In this document: piece by piece, positions 35,175-46,000 of the stretch
How positions within the stretch are numbered: position 1 is the first letter of the stretch
How the letters are laid out: the number at the start of each line of letters is the position of its first letter
From: Anaerolineales bacterium
GTDB taxonomy: Bacteria > Chloroflexota > Anaerolineae > Anaerolineales > UBA6663
Length of the DNA: 64,000 nucleotides
Direction of reading: 5' to 3'
NCBI GenBank assembly: GCA_020850595.1
Contig: JADZEK010000034.1
Location: 1-64,000, forward strand
Translations under genes and position numbers: made by a program
Notes under the pieces: generated by a model
The model's database searches: none
Told to the model about the DNA's origin: nothing
What the model saw: the letters and a program-made list of their open reading frames with translations, nothing else

Positions 35175-35816
35175 ATGCAGCCAGCCGCACCCAGCGGGGG
35201 GGAACAGTTCTTCTATCCCAACAAGATGGTCCGCATCATCCTGCTGGCCATGGAAGAGGTGATGGGCCGCAACGGCGTCAATGCCGTGCTCAACCTGGCC
35301 CAGCTTAAACACCTGGTGAACAGCTTCCCGCCCAACAACTTCGACCGGCAGGTCACCTTCACCGACCTGGGCGCGCTCCTGCAAGCCCTAGACGAAATGT
35401 ATGGGCCGCGCGGCGGGCACGGCCTGGCGCTGCGGGCCGGGCGGGCCTGCTTCAAATACGGCCTCAAGGAGTTCGGCCCGGTGCTGGGCATCTCCGACCT
35501 GGCCTTCCGCCTGCTGCCCCTGCCCATGAAGCTGAAGATCGGCGCCAATGTCTTTGCGGAGACTTTCAACAAATTTACCGACCAGGTCGTGCGCTTGGGC
35601 GAAGCCGAAGACCGCTTCTTGTGGGAGATCACCCGCTGCCCGGTCTGCTGGAACCGCCGCACCGAGGCCCCCTGCTGCGTGCTGGCAGTGGGCATCCTCC
35701 AGGAAGCCCTATACTGGGTGAGCGGAGGCAAGAACTTCGAGGTCTACGAGACAACCTGCGTGGCCTGCGGCGCCGACCGCTGCACCATCGTTATTGAGAA
35801 GAAACCGCTGGACTGA
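35175..35816 (+). CDS. V4R-domain protein, paralogue of the one at 14.6 kb
   Basis: A 213-residue protein with a V4R-like C-terminal half and a conserved cysteine set: CPVCW (about 155-159), CC (about 168-169) and CVACGADRC near the end (about 194-202). The set could bind zinc or a cluster; compared with the paralogue, this copy keeps one more Cys in the last group. V4R domains bind small hydrophobic or phenolic ligands. Its stop overlaps the next start by one base (TGATG). Placed between a hydrolase and an acyl-ACP-reductase-like gene, it could sense a lipid-derived product; this is inference. Confidence 0.75.
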   Translation: MQPAAPSGGEQFFYPNKMVRIILLAMEEVMGRNGVNAVLNLAQLKHLVNSFPPNNFDRQVTFTDLGALLQALDEMYGPRGGHGLALRAGRACFKYGLKEFGPVLGISDLAFRLLPLPMKLKIGANVFAETFNKFTDQVVRLGEAEDRFLWEITRCPVCWNRRTEAPCCVLAVGILQEALYWVSGGKNFEVYETTCVACGADRCTIVIEKKPLD

Positions 35817-37093
35817 TGCGCAAGTACCTCTTGCACGACCACCGGCACGTGCACCCCTTCAACGAAGAGGCGCGCGATCTGCGCATCCAGAACAGGCCCC
35901 TCTGGCTGCACCAGCGCGACACCCTGGCCGCCTACGCCACGCAGGAAGTAGACCTGCCCAGCTTCGAGGCGCTGCCCCGCGACGGCGGCGAATGCCTCGT
36001 CCACCGCGATAATCTTTACTTCGACCAGCCCTACATAGATGCCTTCATGGCCGCCGCGCGCCAGACCGGCGGGCCATGCCGCGCCGCGTTCGCGCCCGAC
36101 AACCGCACCTTCACTCAGCACGTCTTGCCCCTGTCCACCAGCTTCACCCGCGAGGGCAACCTTTACCTGGCCGACTTGTGGTACTTCCCGGCCGGCGTCG
36201 CGCCCGACCCGCACCCGGTCGTCATCAACTTCGACAGCCGCGAGATCGGCTACTACCACGTGCCGACCTACATGGCCACCGACAAGGGCGACCTGGTCTA
36301 CCAGGTGCCGCTGCTTGGCTTGATCGCCATCGACTCTTGGGTTCACATCCTCCTGGCCGACCTGATTTTTGGCCTGTTTAAGCGCGGCGCGCGCTACGAG
36401 CAGAATGCCAACGCCAGCACCAGCTTCAAGCTCAAAGTCCTCTGGCGCGCCCTATTGGAGCAGAAGCAAGTGCTGCGCTGCTCGGCCGTCGTGCGCGTCG
36501 GCCGCAACTGCACCATTGACCCCTCCGCCGTCATCACCGGCCCCGCCGAAATCGGCGACAACTGCACCATCGGCGCGGGCGTGGTCATAGATAACTGCAC
36601 CATCGGCGACAACGTCAACATCGCCCAGGGCTGCCAGTTGCTGCTCTCGACCGTGGGTGACGGCGCCTTCCTGCCCTTCCGCGCCTCGCTCTTCATGACC
36701 ACGCTCATGGAGAACGCCATGGTCGCCCAGAACACCTGCCTGCAATTGTGCGTCATCGGCCGGCGCACCTTCATCGGCGCGGGCACCACCTTCACCGACT
36801 TCAACCTGCTGCCCACGCCCATCCGCGCCATGAACGCCGACCTGCAACTGCGCGAGAGCAACGCCCCCGTGTTGGGCGGCTGCGTGGGCCACAACTGCCG
36901 CATTGGCTCCGGCATGATCATGTACCCCTCGCGCACCATCGAGTCCGACGTGGTGCTCTTCGCCTCGCCGGGGCGCCGCGTGCTCGACCGCAACGTCACC
37001 TACGAAGACAGCGACCACCATCAGTTGCGCGTGGCGCACCTGCACCAGCGCCTGTATCCGCGCAAGGGCGAAAAGACGGCCGAAGCCTGGTAG
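35816..37093 (+). CDS. Left-handed beta-helix (hexapeptide-repeat) protein
   Basis: A 425-residue protein. About 215 residues of unrecognised N-terminal domain are followed by hexapeptide repeats from about 220 to 380 (VGRNCTIDPSAVITGPAEIG; NCTIGAGVVIDNCTIG), the parallel beta-helix seen in sugar-nucleotide and acyl transferases. The repeat block is interrupted near 275-345 by less regular sequence and resumes with GGCVGHNCRIGSGMIMY. GlmU-like annotation is possible, but no nucleotidyltransferase motif is present. The neighbours suggest a transferase or scaffold for an acyl compound. Confidence 0.7.
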   Translation: MRKYLLHDHRHVHPFNEEARDLRIQNRPLWLHQRDTLAAYATQEVDLPSFEALPRDGGECLVHRDNLYFDQPYIDAFMAAARQTGGPCRAAFAPDNRTFTQHVLPLSTSFTREGNLYLADLWYFPAGVAPDPHPVVINFDSREIGYYHVPTYMATDKGDLVYQVPLLGLIAIDSWVHILLADLIFGLFKRGARYEQNANASTSFKLKVLWRALLEQKQVLRCSAVVRVGRNCTIDPSAVITGPAEIGDNCTIGAGVVIDNCTIGDNVNIAQGCQLLLSTVGDGAFLPFRASLFMTTLMENAMVAQNTCLQLCVIGRRTFIGAGTTFTDFNLLPTPIRAMNADLQLRESNAPVLGGCVGHNCRIGSGMIMYPSRTIESDVVLFASPGRRVLDRNVTYEDSDHHQLRVAHLHQRLYPRKGEKTAEAW

Positions 37094-37113
37094 GCGCGGC
37101 CGCCCGGCGCGGC

Positions 37114-38232
37114 ATGGACTCCTTCGCCTTCATCATTCACCCCATCAACCCCAAGCGCGACGTCAGCCGCAAGTTTCCGCTGCTGGGGCGGCTGCTCAGC
37201 CCGCGCCAGATTGACCTGCTCAGCGCCTATTTCCCTCCCATCTATCTCTCGCAGATAGACGGTCTGCGCTCCGACGCTACCGGCAAAGAAGTTAGGGGTT
37301 GGTTTGTGGCCTGCCCGCTCACGCCCCGGCGCATGCTCGAATTGCCGGATAAGACGGTGTACCGTAAAATAGTCGAGACAGGCCGGTTAGCCGAGCGTTT
37401 AGGCGCCCAATTGTTAGGCTTAGGGGCCTTCACCTCCGTCGTCGGCGACGCGGGCGAGACCATCGCGCGGCGGCTAGACATCCCGGTCACCACCGGCGAC
37501 TCGTATACCGTCGCGGTGGCGGTCGAGGCGGTGTTGGCCGCCGCCCAGCAGATGGAAATACCGCTGACCCGCGCCACAGCCGCCATCATGGGGGCGACGG
37601 GCGCCATCGGCGCGGCCGCCGCTGAACTGCTGGCCCCCGCCGTGGGGCGGCTGGTGCTCATTGGGCGGCGCGCCCAGGCCCTCGCTGCCTTGCGCGAGCG
37701 CCTGCAAACCTGGCCAGGGACCGAGGTCGTCGTGGCCGCCGACGCCGCCGCGCTGGCCGAGGCCGACTTGATCTTGACGGTGACCAGCGCGCTCGACACG
37801 GTGATCGAATCGCGCCATCTGCGCCCCGGCGCAGTGGTGTGCGATGTGGCCCGCCCGCGCGATGTGGCGGCGCGGGTGGCCGCCGAACGCGACGACGTGC
37901 TGGTGATAGATGGGGGCATGGTGCAGGTGCCAGGCTCGGGCGCGGCCTTCCACTTCGATTTTGGCTTTCCGCCCGACAAGGTGTACGCCTGTATGGCCGA
38001 GACAATGGCGCTGACGCTCGAAGGCCGGTTCGAAAGCTTCACGCTGGGGCGCGCCCTCAGCGTCGCCCGCGTGCGCGAGATCGCCGCTCTGGCCGCCCGG
38101 CACGGCTTCAGGCTCAGCGGCTTCCGCTCCTTCGAGCGCCCCGTCACCGCGGCCGACGTGGCGCGCGTGGCCGAACGCGCCCACGCGGCGGGCGCGCGCC
38201 GCCGCGCGCCCGCCGCCGGAGGCGCCCCATGA
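37114..38232 (+). CDS. Homologue of cyanobacterial acyl-ACP reductase (fatty aldehyde-forming)
   Basis: A 372-residue NAD(P)-dependent protein. The N-terminal half has the AAR-like segment GLGAFTSVV then TTGDSYTVAVAVEA (about 105-135). The Rossmann motif is GATGAIGAAAAELL (about 163-176), where the cyanobacterial enzymes have GATGDIGS. The C-terminal part has DGGMVQVPG and YACMAETMALTLEG; Cys293 in YACMAE lines up with the catalytic Cys (near 294) of the cyanobacterial enzyme in FACFAE. The likely reaction is acyl-ACP or acyl-CoA plus NADPH to fatty aldehyde. No aldehyde deformylating oxygenase is nearby. Start ATG at 37114; the stop overlaps the next start (ATGA). Confidence 0.75.
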   Translation: MDSFAFIIHPINPKRDVSRKFPLLGRLLSPRQIDLLSAYFPPIYLSQIDGLRSDATGKEVRGWFVACPLTPRRMLELPDKTVYRKIVETGRLAERLGAQLLGLGAFTSVVGDAGETIARRLDIPVTTGDSYTVAVAVEAVLAAAQQMEIPLTRATAAIMGATGAIGAAAAELLAPAVGRLVLIGRRAQALAALRERLQTWPGTEVVVAADAAALAEADLILTVTSALDTVIESRHLRPGAVVCDVARPRDVAARVAAERDDVLVIDGGMVQVPGSGAAFHFDFGFPPDKVYACMAETMALTLEGRFESFTLGRALSVARVREIAALAARHGFRLSGFRSFERPVTAADVARVAERAHAAGARRRAPAAGGAP

Positions 38233-39065
38233 CCGGCCGCCTGCGCCCCCCCGGCCGCCGCCTGCTGCTCGTCATCGAAGACGACCCCGACACCGGCAGC
38301 CTGCTGCGCATGTACTTCACCGGCCTCGACTACGATGTCGAGGTCGCCATGCGCGGCGCTGACGGCCTGGCCATCGCCCAGCGCCGTTACCCCGACCTGG
38401 TGCTCCTGGATGTCAACCTGCCGGATATCAACGGCAACGAAGTGTGCGTGCGTCTGCGCGCCTCCCCGCGCACCGGCTACCTGCCTGTCATCATGCTCAG
38501 CGAAAAAATCGCGCTCACCGACAAGGTGGCCGGGCTGGAGGCCGGGGCGCAGGACTACATTACCAAGCCCTTCGACCTGGAAGAACTCCGGCTGCGCGTG
38601 CAGAACTTGGTGACACGCGCCACTCGCGACAACCAGGTGGATCCGCGCACGCGCCTGCCTACCGGCGCGTGGATGGAAGACCAGGCCCGCCAGGCCGCCG
38701 CCCGCCCCGGTTGGCATGTCCTCCAGGCCCGCCTGGAAGCCTTCCAGGTCTTCCTCGATCAAAACGGCTTCGTGGCCGGCGACGAGGTGCTCAAGTTCAC
38801 GGCCCACCTGTTGCGCGACGTCTGCGACGCGCGCGGCACCCCCGAAGACTTCCTGGGCCACGCCGCGCACGACACCTTCCTCATCGTCACCGGCGCCGCC
38901 GACCCGGCCGCGCTGGCGCAGGAAACCGCCGAACGCTTCAACGATGAGGTCTCGGCCCATTACAGCTTCATGGATCGCGAGCAGGGCTTTGTGCTGATTC
39001 GCGGCCAGGACGGTCGCCCGACCCCTGCGCCGCTTATGACCTTACAGGTGCGCGCCAGGGATTGA
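38229..39065 (+). CDS. Response regulator: REC plus degenerate GGDEF-like domain (copy 1)
   Basis: This protein has 278 residues. REC domain at about 10-130 with Asp61 as phosphoacceptor (LLDVNLPDI) and Lys in YITKPF. The second domain begins DPRTRLPTGAWMED and follows the GGDEF fold (FLDQNGFVAGDEVLKF), but the GGDEF signature itself is replaced by AAHDTF, so it cannot make cyclic di-GMP. It is close to the next gene's product, which suggests tandem duplication. The start overlaps the acyl-reductase stop by four bases. Confidence 0.82.
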   Translation: MTGRLRPPGRRLLLVIEDDPDTGSLLRMYFTGLDYDVEVAMRGADGLAIAQRRYPDLVLLDVNLPDINGNEVCVRLRASPRTGYLPVIMLSEKIALTDKVAGLEAGAQDYITKPFDLEELRLRVQNLVTRATRDNQVDPRTRLPTGAWMEDQARQAAARPGWHVLQARLEAFQVFLDQNGFVAGDEVLKFTAHLLRDVCDARGTPEDFLGHAAHDTFLIVTGAADPAALAQETAERFNDEVSAHYSFMDREQGFVLIRGQDGRPTPAPLMTLQVRARD

Positions 39066-39114
39066 GGCGCACCCGCCCGACCTTCGCGCCGGGCGGCCTG
39101 GATGGAGGCAACGC

Positions 39115-40011
39115 ATGAGCAAAGGCAGAATCCTCGTCGTAGAAGATGACTTCGACATCTCGAACATGCTGCGCATCTACTTCACCGGGCAGGGCTTCGA
39201 GGTCAGCGTGGCCCCGCGCGGCGGCGACGCCCTGGCCATGACCCGCCAGAGCCTGCCGCACCTGATCGTGCTCGACATCATGCTGCCCGACATGGACGGC
39301 TACGCTGTCTGCAAACAGCTCCGCACCACCACGCGCACCAGTCACATTCCCATCATTTTCCTCACCCAACGTGACGAGCGCAGCGACAAAATCGCCGGCC
39401 TGGAGCTGGGGGCCGACGACTACATCACCAAGCCCTTCGACATCGAAGAACTCAAGCTGCGCGTCACCAACGCCATCAGCCGCCAGGAGCGCGAAAGCCA
39501 GACCGACCCACGCACCGGCCTGCCCTCCGGCCGCCTGATCGAAGACCACCTGCGGCGCATCATCCGCACCCAAGGCTGGGCGCTGCTCGACTGCCGCTTG
39601 ACCAACTTCGAGCGCTTCAAGGATGTCTACGGCTTCATCGCCGGCGACGAGGTGTTGCGCTTCACCGCCATCCTGCTCGGCGAAGTCGTAGACGAAGCCG
39701 GCACCGCCAATGACTTCATCGGCCATCCCGGCGGCGACAACTTCGTCGTGGTCACCACCGCCGCGGCCGGCGCCCGTCTCCGCGACCGGCTCAAGGCGCG
39801 CTTCAACGAAGAAGTGCTCACCCACTACAATTTTGTGGACCGTGAGCGCGGCTTCATCACCGCCAAGGGTGCCGACGGGCAGGAGACCCAGGTGCCGCTC
39901 ATGACCATTGCCATCGGCCTGGTCTCGGCCGATACCCGCAGCTTCTCCGACATTCGCGAGATTACCGAGTTGGCCGCCGAGGCGCGGCGCCAAGACACGG
40001 TCGCCGTGTGA
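39115..40011 (+). CDS. Response regulator: REC plus degenerate GGDEF-like domain (copy 2)
   Basis: This protein has 298 residues. REC domain with Asp54 (IVLDIMLPDMDG) and YITKPFD; then a GGDEF-type fold starting DPRTGLPSGRLIED, with FKDVYGFIAGDEVLRF, and GGDNF where the GG(D/E)EF catalytic loop should be. The loss of the last Glu makes diguanylate cyclase activity unlikely; GTP or cyclic-di-GMP binding might remain. Same arrangement as the preceding gene, 49 bases away, and the next gene is the giant kinase that may phosphorylate both. Confidence 0.85.
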   Translation: MSKGRILVVEDDFDISNMLRIYFTGQGFEVSVAPRGGDALAMTRQSLPHLIVLDIMLPDMDGYAVCKQLRTTTRTSHIPIIFLTQRDERSDKIAGLELGADDYITKPFDIEELKLRVTNAISRQERESQTDPRTGLPSGRLIEDHLRRIIRTQGWALLDCRLTNFERFKDVYGFIAGDEVLRFTAILLGEVVDEAGTANDFIGHPGGDNFVVVTTAAAGARLRDRLKARFNEEVLTHYNFVDRERGFITAKGADGQETQVPLMTIAIGLVSADTRSFSDIREITELAAEARRQDTVAV

Positions 40012-40051
40012 GGCGGCCGCCCGCCTACCAGCGCGTCCGACTCGCTCAGGC

Positions 40052-43000
40052 ATGGGACTGACAGGCGCCTTCCCGCTGGCATTGGCCGTTCTGGTCGTGG
40101 CCGCTGTGCTGTTGGGCCTGGCCGGCCTCGTCCTGCGTTGGTACCGTCGGCGCGCCGCCTTCCCCAGCGAGCGCCTGCCCGCCCCCATGTCCCACGCGCC
40201 TGACGCCGGCGATGCGGGCGTGGTCGTCGCTGGGCGCGGCGGCCACGTGGAGTACGCCAATGAGCGCGCGCGCCTGCTCTTCGGCCTGAACGGCGACGCC
40301 CCCACCCTCACGCGCCTGCTGCGCAGCGCCCTGCCCGCCGATAGCCTGCTGGAATTGTTCTCCGCCGAGGGCCAGGCTCAGGTCAGCGTGGGCGACCAGC
40401 CGTTGGAGGCCAGCTCTCACCGCGTGGCGCTGCCCCACGGCGGCGACCGCTTTGTGCTCTTGCTGCGCCAGGCCCAAGAACGCGGGCCGGCCTCCGGCAC
40501 GGCCGAGGCCGACGCCGAGGCCCTGCGCACCTTGGCCGATATCACCCAGGCCCTCAGCGCCAGCCTCGATCCCGCCGAAGCTTACGCCGCCCTGCTCGAC
40601 GCCTTGCCACGCGCCTTTCGCTTCCACCTGGCCGAGCTTAACGTGTGGGAGGCCGCCGCTCAGGTGCTGCGCGCCGTCCGCCACACCGGCGACCGCGACT
40701 ACGTGCGCGACCTGGGGCTGGTCGGCAGCCACTACACCCTGCAAGAAGGCTATACCGGCTGGGTGGCTACGCACCGCCGGCCGCTGCGCGTGGACGATGT
40801 CGCCGCCTACACCGCCGTGCGCCCCAAGCTCTACGGCGTGGACTTCCCGTTCCAGTCTTACCTCGGCGTGCCCCTGGTCGTTGGCGACACGCTCATCGGC
40901 ACGCTCGAGCTTGCCAGTTACCGCCCGGCGGCCTTCACCGCCCAGGATGAAACCCTGCTGGGCCTGATCGGCGCACAGGCCGCCATCGCCCTCCAACACG
41001 CCCAGGCGCACGCCGACCAGCAGCGCCGCCTGGCCGAGCTGGCCGGCCTGGCCGAGGTCTCTCGCGCGCTCGAAGACGCCGCCGAGCCGACCGACCTCTA
41101 CCGGCGGCTGGCTGCCGAAGTCGCCCGCTATCTCAACGTTGAGCAGGTTGGCTTCCTGACCTTCGACCCAGAGGCCCGCGCCCTGATCGGTCAGCCGCCC
41201 TTCTTCGGCATGCCCGACATCGTGGCCGAGGTCTATCGCGTGCCGCTGGCGCACGGCAGCCCCGCCGCCGCCTGGTGGGACAGCGGCGAGCCGTGGCTGT
41301 GCGCCGACGTGCCCGCCGCCCCCCAGGTAGACGCTTTCGGCCTGCGCGAATACGCCCTGGCTACCGGCGCGCGCCACACCCTGCTCGTGCCCATCGGCAC
41401 GCCGGCACGGCGCTTTGGCGCGGTGCAAATCGCCAACAAGCGCGGCGGGGCGGGCTTCAGTCCCGCCGATGTGCGCCTGTTGGCCCTCTTCGCCGGGCAG
41501 GCGGCTGCCGTGCTCGACAACGCGCGCCTGGTGCGCGAGGCTCAGGTGCGCGCCGAGCAAGCCGACAGCCTGCGCGAGATTGCCGCCGCCGCGTCGGCAG
41601 CCGACCTGGACACTGCGCTACGCCTGGCCATGCGCCAGGCGGCCCGCCTGCTGCGCTTCGACTACGGCATGGTCGCCCTGGTGGACGAGGCGCGAGGCGA
41701 GTTGGTGCCCCACCCCGCCTCGGTCTACGGCGGCGAACCAGACGAAGCCCTGGCCGTGCGGCTGCGCACCGACGACCCGCTGTTCGCCGTCTCCATCACC
41801 CGCACGCGGCGGCCCTTCATTGCCGGGCGCGCCCTGCACGACCGCCGCATCGCCGGCTTCTACCGCCACCTGGTCGAGCACTTTCAAGTCAATAGCGCCC
41901 TCGATGTGCCCCTCGTCGTCAGCGACCGCAGCCTCGGCGAGCTAATCGTCGTCGCCCGCCGAGAACACGCCTTTAGCCGCGCCGACCTGCGCCTGCTCGC
42001 CGCCATCGCCGCGCAGTTGGCCTCGGCCATTGAGCGCGCCCGCCTCGCGGCTGCCACCGACCAGAACTTGCAGCGCCGCGTTGACCAGCTCACCGCCCTC
42101 ACCCGCGTCAGCCGCGAGTTGAACCAGACCCTGGAACTCGACCGCATCCTGCGGCGTGTGCACGACGAAGCCTTGCAGACCACCGGCGCCGATTGCGGCA
42201 CACTGGTCGTCTTTGACCCCGATGCGGCCCCTGGCACCGTGGTGCGCCGCCTGGGTGATGACGACTTGGGCCTGGTCCTCACCGCCCTCGAAGCCGAAGT
42301 GGCGCTCGGCGCGGCCCCCAAGCGGCGCGTGGCCCAACTAGCGGCCGGCTCGCCTTTGGCCGCCCACCCCGGCGTGCAGTCGGCCCTGGTTGTGCCCATC
42401 GTGGCCCAGCAGTTGGTTGTTGGGCTGATGCACCTGCATCGCCACACCCCCGAAGGCTTCGACGACCCCGCCGAAGAAGCCGCCCAGGCGCTGTCAGCGC
42501 AGGCCGCCATTGCCATTGAGAACAGCCGCCGCTACGGCGAGCAACTGCGCCGCGCCGACCTGCTCCGCCGCCGCGCCGACCAACTGGGCCAGCTCTTTGA
42601 GGTCTCGCGCAGCGTGCGCTCCGACCTGCCGCTGGCCGCCAACCTGGAAGCCATCGCCTTTGGCCTGGCCGAAGCCGTCGGCTTCGATGTCGTGCTCATC
42701 AGCCGCCTCGACAGCAAGGCCGGCCGCCTCGTCCGCACGGCCGCCGCCGGCCTGCCGCTGGCCGCCTTCGACGCCCTCCGCCAGGTGCAGGTGCCGTGGG
42801 CCGACGTCGTGCGCCTGCTGCGCCCCGAATACCAGATCAGCCGCTCCTACTTCCTGCCGCACGAGCGCGCCGCCGCCCTCACCGGCGGGCTAGACGCCGT
42901 CCTCGTGCGTCAAAGCGGCCCGGAACTCAGCGGCCCCGAGTCGTGGCACCCCGAGGATCTGCACCTCGTGCCGCTCTACGGCTCGCGGCAGGAACCGATT

Positions 43001-46000
43001 GGCCTGCTCACCGTGGATAGTCCCCGCGACGGCCGCCGCCCCGACCGCAACACGGTCGAGATCATCGAAATCTTCGCCAACCAGGCGGCCCAGGCCATTG
43101 AGAACGCCCGCCTCTACACCGCCGCCGAACGCCGCGCCGGCCAACTCCTCGCCCTGCACCACGTCGTCGAAGCCGCCAGCGCCCCCGCCCACCGCGGCCA
43201 TCTCTGGCAGACCGTCGCCGAGACGCTGTTGTCCGAGACGCGGTCCCAGACCGGCGTGGCCGGCATCCGCGGACCAGACGTGGCCGTCATCGCCCTGCGC
43301 ACCAGCCCAGATAGCCCACCGGCTCCCACTCCGGCCGCCGTCGTGCTCGAGGTCGCGGGCCGCGCGGGCAACATCCGGCCGCACATCGAGTTCCGGCCGC
43401 TGCTCGCCGGAGCCAACCCACTGCGCCAGGTCCTGACCGACGGACCGATCCTGCTCCTGACCAGCGCCGAAACCGATTGGGGCCTCAACCCCTTCATCGC
43501 CGCGCTGGAGGTAGCCTCGTTCATCTGCGTGCCCATCATCAGCCAGGGTCAGGCGGCGGGCGCCATCTTTGTCGGCGCCCACCAGGCCGCGGCCCAGGGC
43601 AGTTCTGTCGCGCCGCCTAGCCCCTTCGAGCCGGAAGACCTGGATGTCTACACCATCCTCGCCAACCAGCTCGGCGCGCTGCTTGAAAGCGCCCGGCTGG
43701 AGGCCGACATCGAGCAGCGCGCCGCTCAGCTCGCCGCCCTGGCCGAGGTCGCTCAGACCATCACCGCCGCGCTCACCATCAGCGATGTCGTGCAGGCCGT
43801 GCTAGCCCCGCGCGCCCTGCGCCGCGTCGTTGAGTATGACAGCGTAACGCTCTGGCTGCGCGAGGGCGGCCAACTGCGCATCGTGGCGGCCCAGGGCTTC
43901 GAGAACGACGCTGAGCGCCTAAACCTGCGCGTTGAGATCGGCGACAGCGCCTTGTTTGCCGAAATGGACCGCACCCAAGCCCCCATCCTCGTGCCCGAGG
44001 TGCGCCACGACCCGCGATTCGCGGCCGGCGAGTTCCAGCCCACCCAAAGCTGGCTGGGCGCGCCGCTCGTCAGCAAGGGCCGCATCTTGGGTGTGTTAGC
44101 GCTCGATAAGATCGAGGCCCATTCCTACACGCCGCAGGCCGCGCAGGTGCTCATGGCCTTCGCCAGCCAGGTAGCCGTGGCGCTCGAAAACGCCCGGCTG
44201 TTCGAGGAAAGCCGGCAGCGCGCCCAAGAGCTAGACGAGCGCTCGCAGCGCCTGGCCCTGCTCAACCGCGCGTCCGCCCAACTGAGCCGCACGCTGCTCG
44301 AAGACGAAATTTACGCCGACGTGCTCCACGAGATTGTGCAGGCGCTGGGCGTCGCCCGCGGCCTGATTGTCAGCCTGGACCCCGCCGCCGCGCCACGTAT
44401 GGCCGCCCGCTACCCGCTCCAGGCCGCCGAGTTGGCCCCGGTGAACGCCGCTCTGGCGCATGTGGCCGAAACCCGACTGCCCCTGGTCGTCGAGGACGTG
44501 ACCCACGACGCCCTGTTGGCCGCGGAGGCCGCCGCCCCCGGCGGGCTGCGCGCCCGCGGCGTGCGCTCGCTGCTGGTCGCGCCGCTGGTCAGCGCCGGGC
44601 GGGTGGTGGCCGCCCTGCAGCTCGAAGCGCTGAACGCCCCGCGCCGCTTTGCCGCCGGCGAAGTCGAGTTGGCGCAAACGCTCGCCAACCAGGCCGCCGC
44701 CGCCGTGCTCAATGCCCGCCTGTTCGCCCAGACCCAGGCCGCGCTGGCCGAGCGCACCCGCGCCGAAGCCGCCTTGCTGCGTCGCAACGACGAACTCGAA
44801 GTGCTCAACCGGGTGACCACCACCGTGACCACCCTGCTCGACCTGGAAGCGATGCTGCGGGCCACCGCGCGCGAACTGGTGCAGATCTTCGGCGCGCGCA
44901 ACAGCGGCATCGCCCTGCTCAACCCCGAGCGCACCCACCTCACCGTGGTGGCCGACTACTCGGCCGCGCCCACCGACCCCGACGCCGCGGGCCTGGTCAT
45001 CCCCCTGGCCGGCAACCCCTCCTCGTTACAGGTTATCGAAACGCGCCAGTCACTGGTGCTGCCCCGCGCCTTTGAGCACCCGCTCACCGCGCCCATCCAC
45101 GCCATGCTGCGCGCTCGCAACACGCACTGCCTGCTCATCATCCCGCTTGTCACCCGCGGCGAGGTCATCGGCACCATCGGCCTCGACACAGACCAAGCCG
45201 ACCGCATCTTCACGCCCGCTGAAGTGTCGCTGGCCGAAACCATCGCTGGCCAGGTCGCCGGCGCGGTGGACAACGCCCGCTTCGCCGACGAGCTTGAAGC
45301 GCGCGTGGCCGCTCGCACCGCCGAATTCCAGCGCGAGCGGGAGCGCGTCGAGATCCTGTTGCAAGTGACCACCGAACTTTCTCAAAGCCTGGACCTCGAC
45401 CGCGTGTTGGCCCGCGCCCTGCAAATCGTCACGGATGCCATCCAGGCCGCCCAGGGCTTAATCTTCTTGGTGGACCTGGAAACCAACCACCTCGTCTATC
45501 GCGCGGCGCTGGGCCGGGCCGAACCGCTGCCCACCGGCGGCCTGTCTCTGCCGCACCGGCGCGGCGAAGGCCTGCACGGCTGGGCGCTCAAGGCTCGCCA
45601 GGGCGCCGTCATTCCCGACCTGGCCGCCGACCCGCGCTGGCAGCCCATGCCCGACCTGGGCGGCGAGCAGCGCAGCGCCCTGGTGGTGCCGCTCATGGCC
45701 AATGAAGATGCCCTGGGCGTGATGATGCTCTTCAGTCCGCGCCCGGCCGCCTTCGATGAAGAGCAGTTGCGGCTGGTCACGGCGGCGGGCAATCAGGTCG
45801 GGGCGGCCATCAACAACGCCGAGCTGTATCGCCTGATCCGCGATCAGGCCGAGCGCCTGGGCAGCATGTTGCGCGGCCAGCAGGTGGAAGCCACCAAGAG
45901 CCGCGCCATTCTCGAAGGCATTGCCGACGGCGTGCTGGTCGCCGACGCGGCCGGCGCCGTCATCCTGTTCAACGTGGCCTGCGAACGTATCCTCGGCCTC

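Noticed and set aside
37242..38960. Long minus-strand open frame of 572 codons opposite the acyl-reductase homologue and response regulator genes
   Set aside because: It is a GC-driven shadow: the plus strand has clear Rossmann and receiver motifs with overlapping starts and stops, and the minus translation has no recognisable motif. The same applies to the other long shadows at 32923-34146, 39034-40311 and 40046-41560 (minus).
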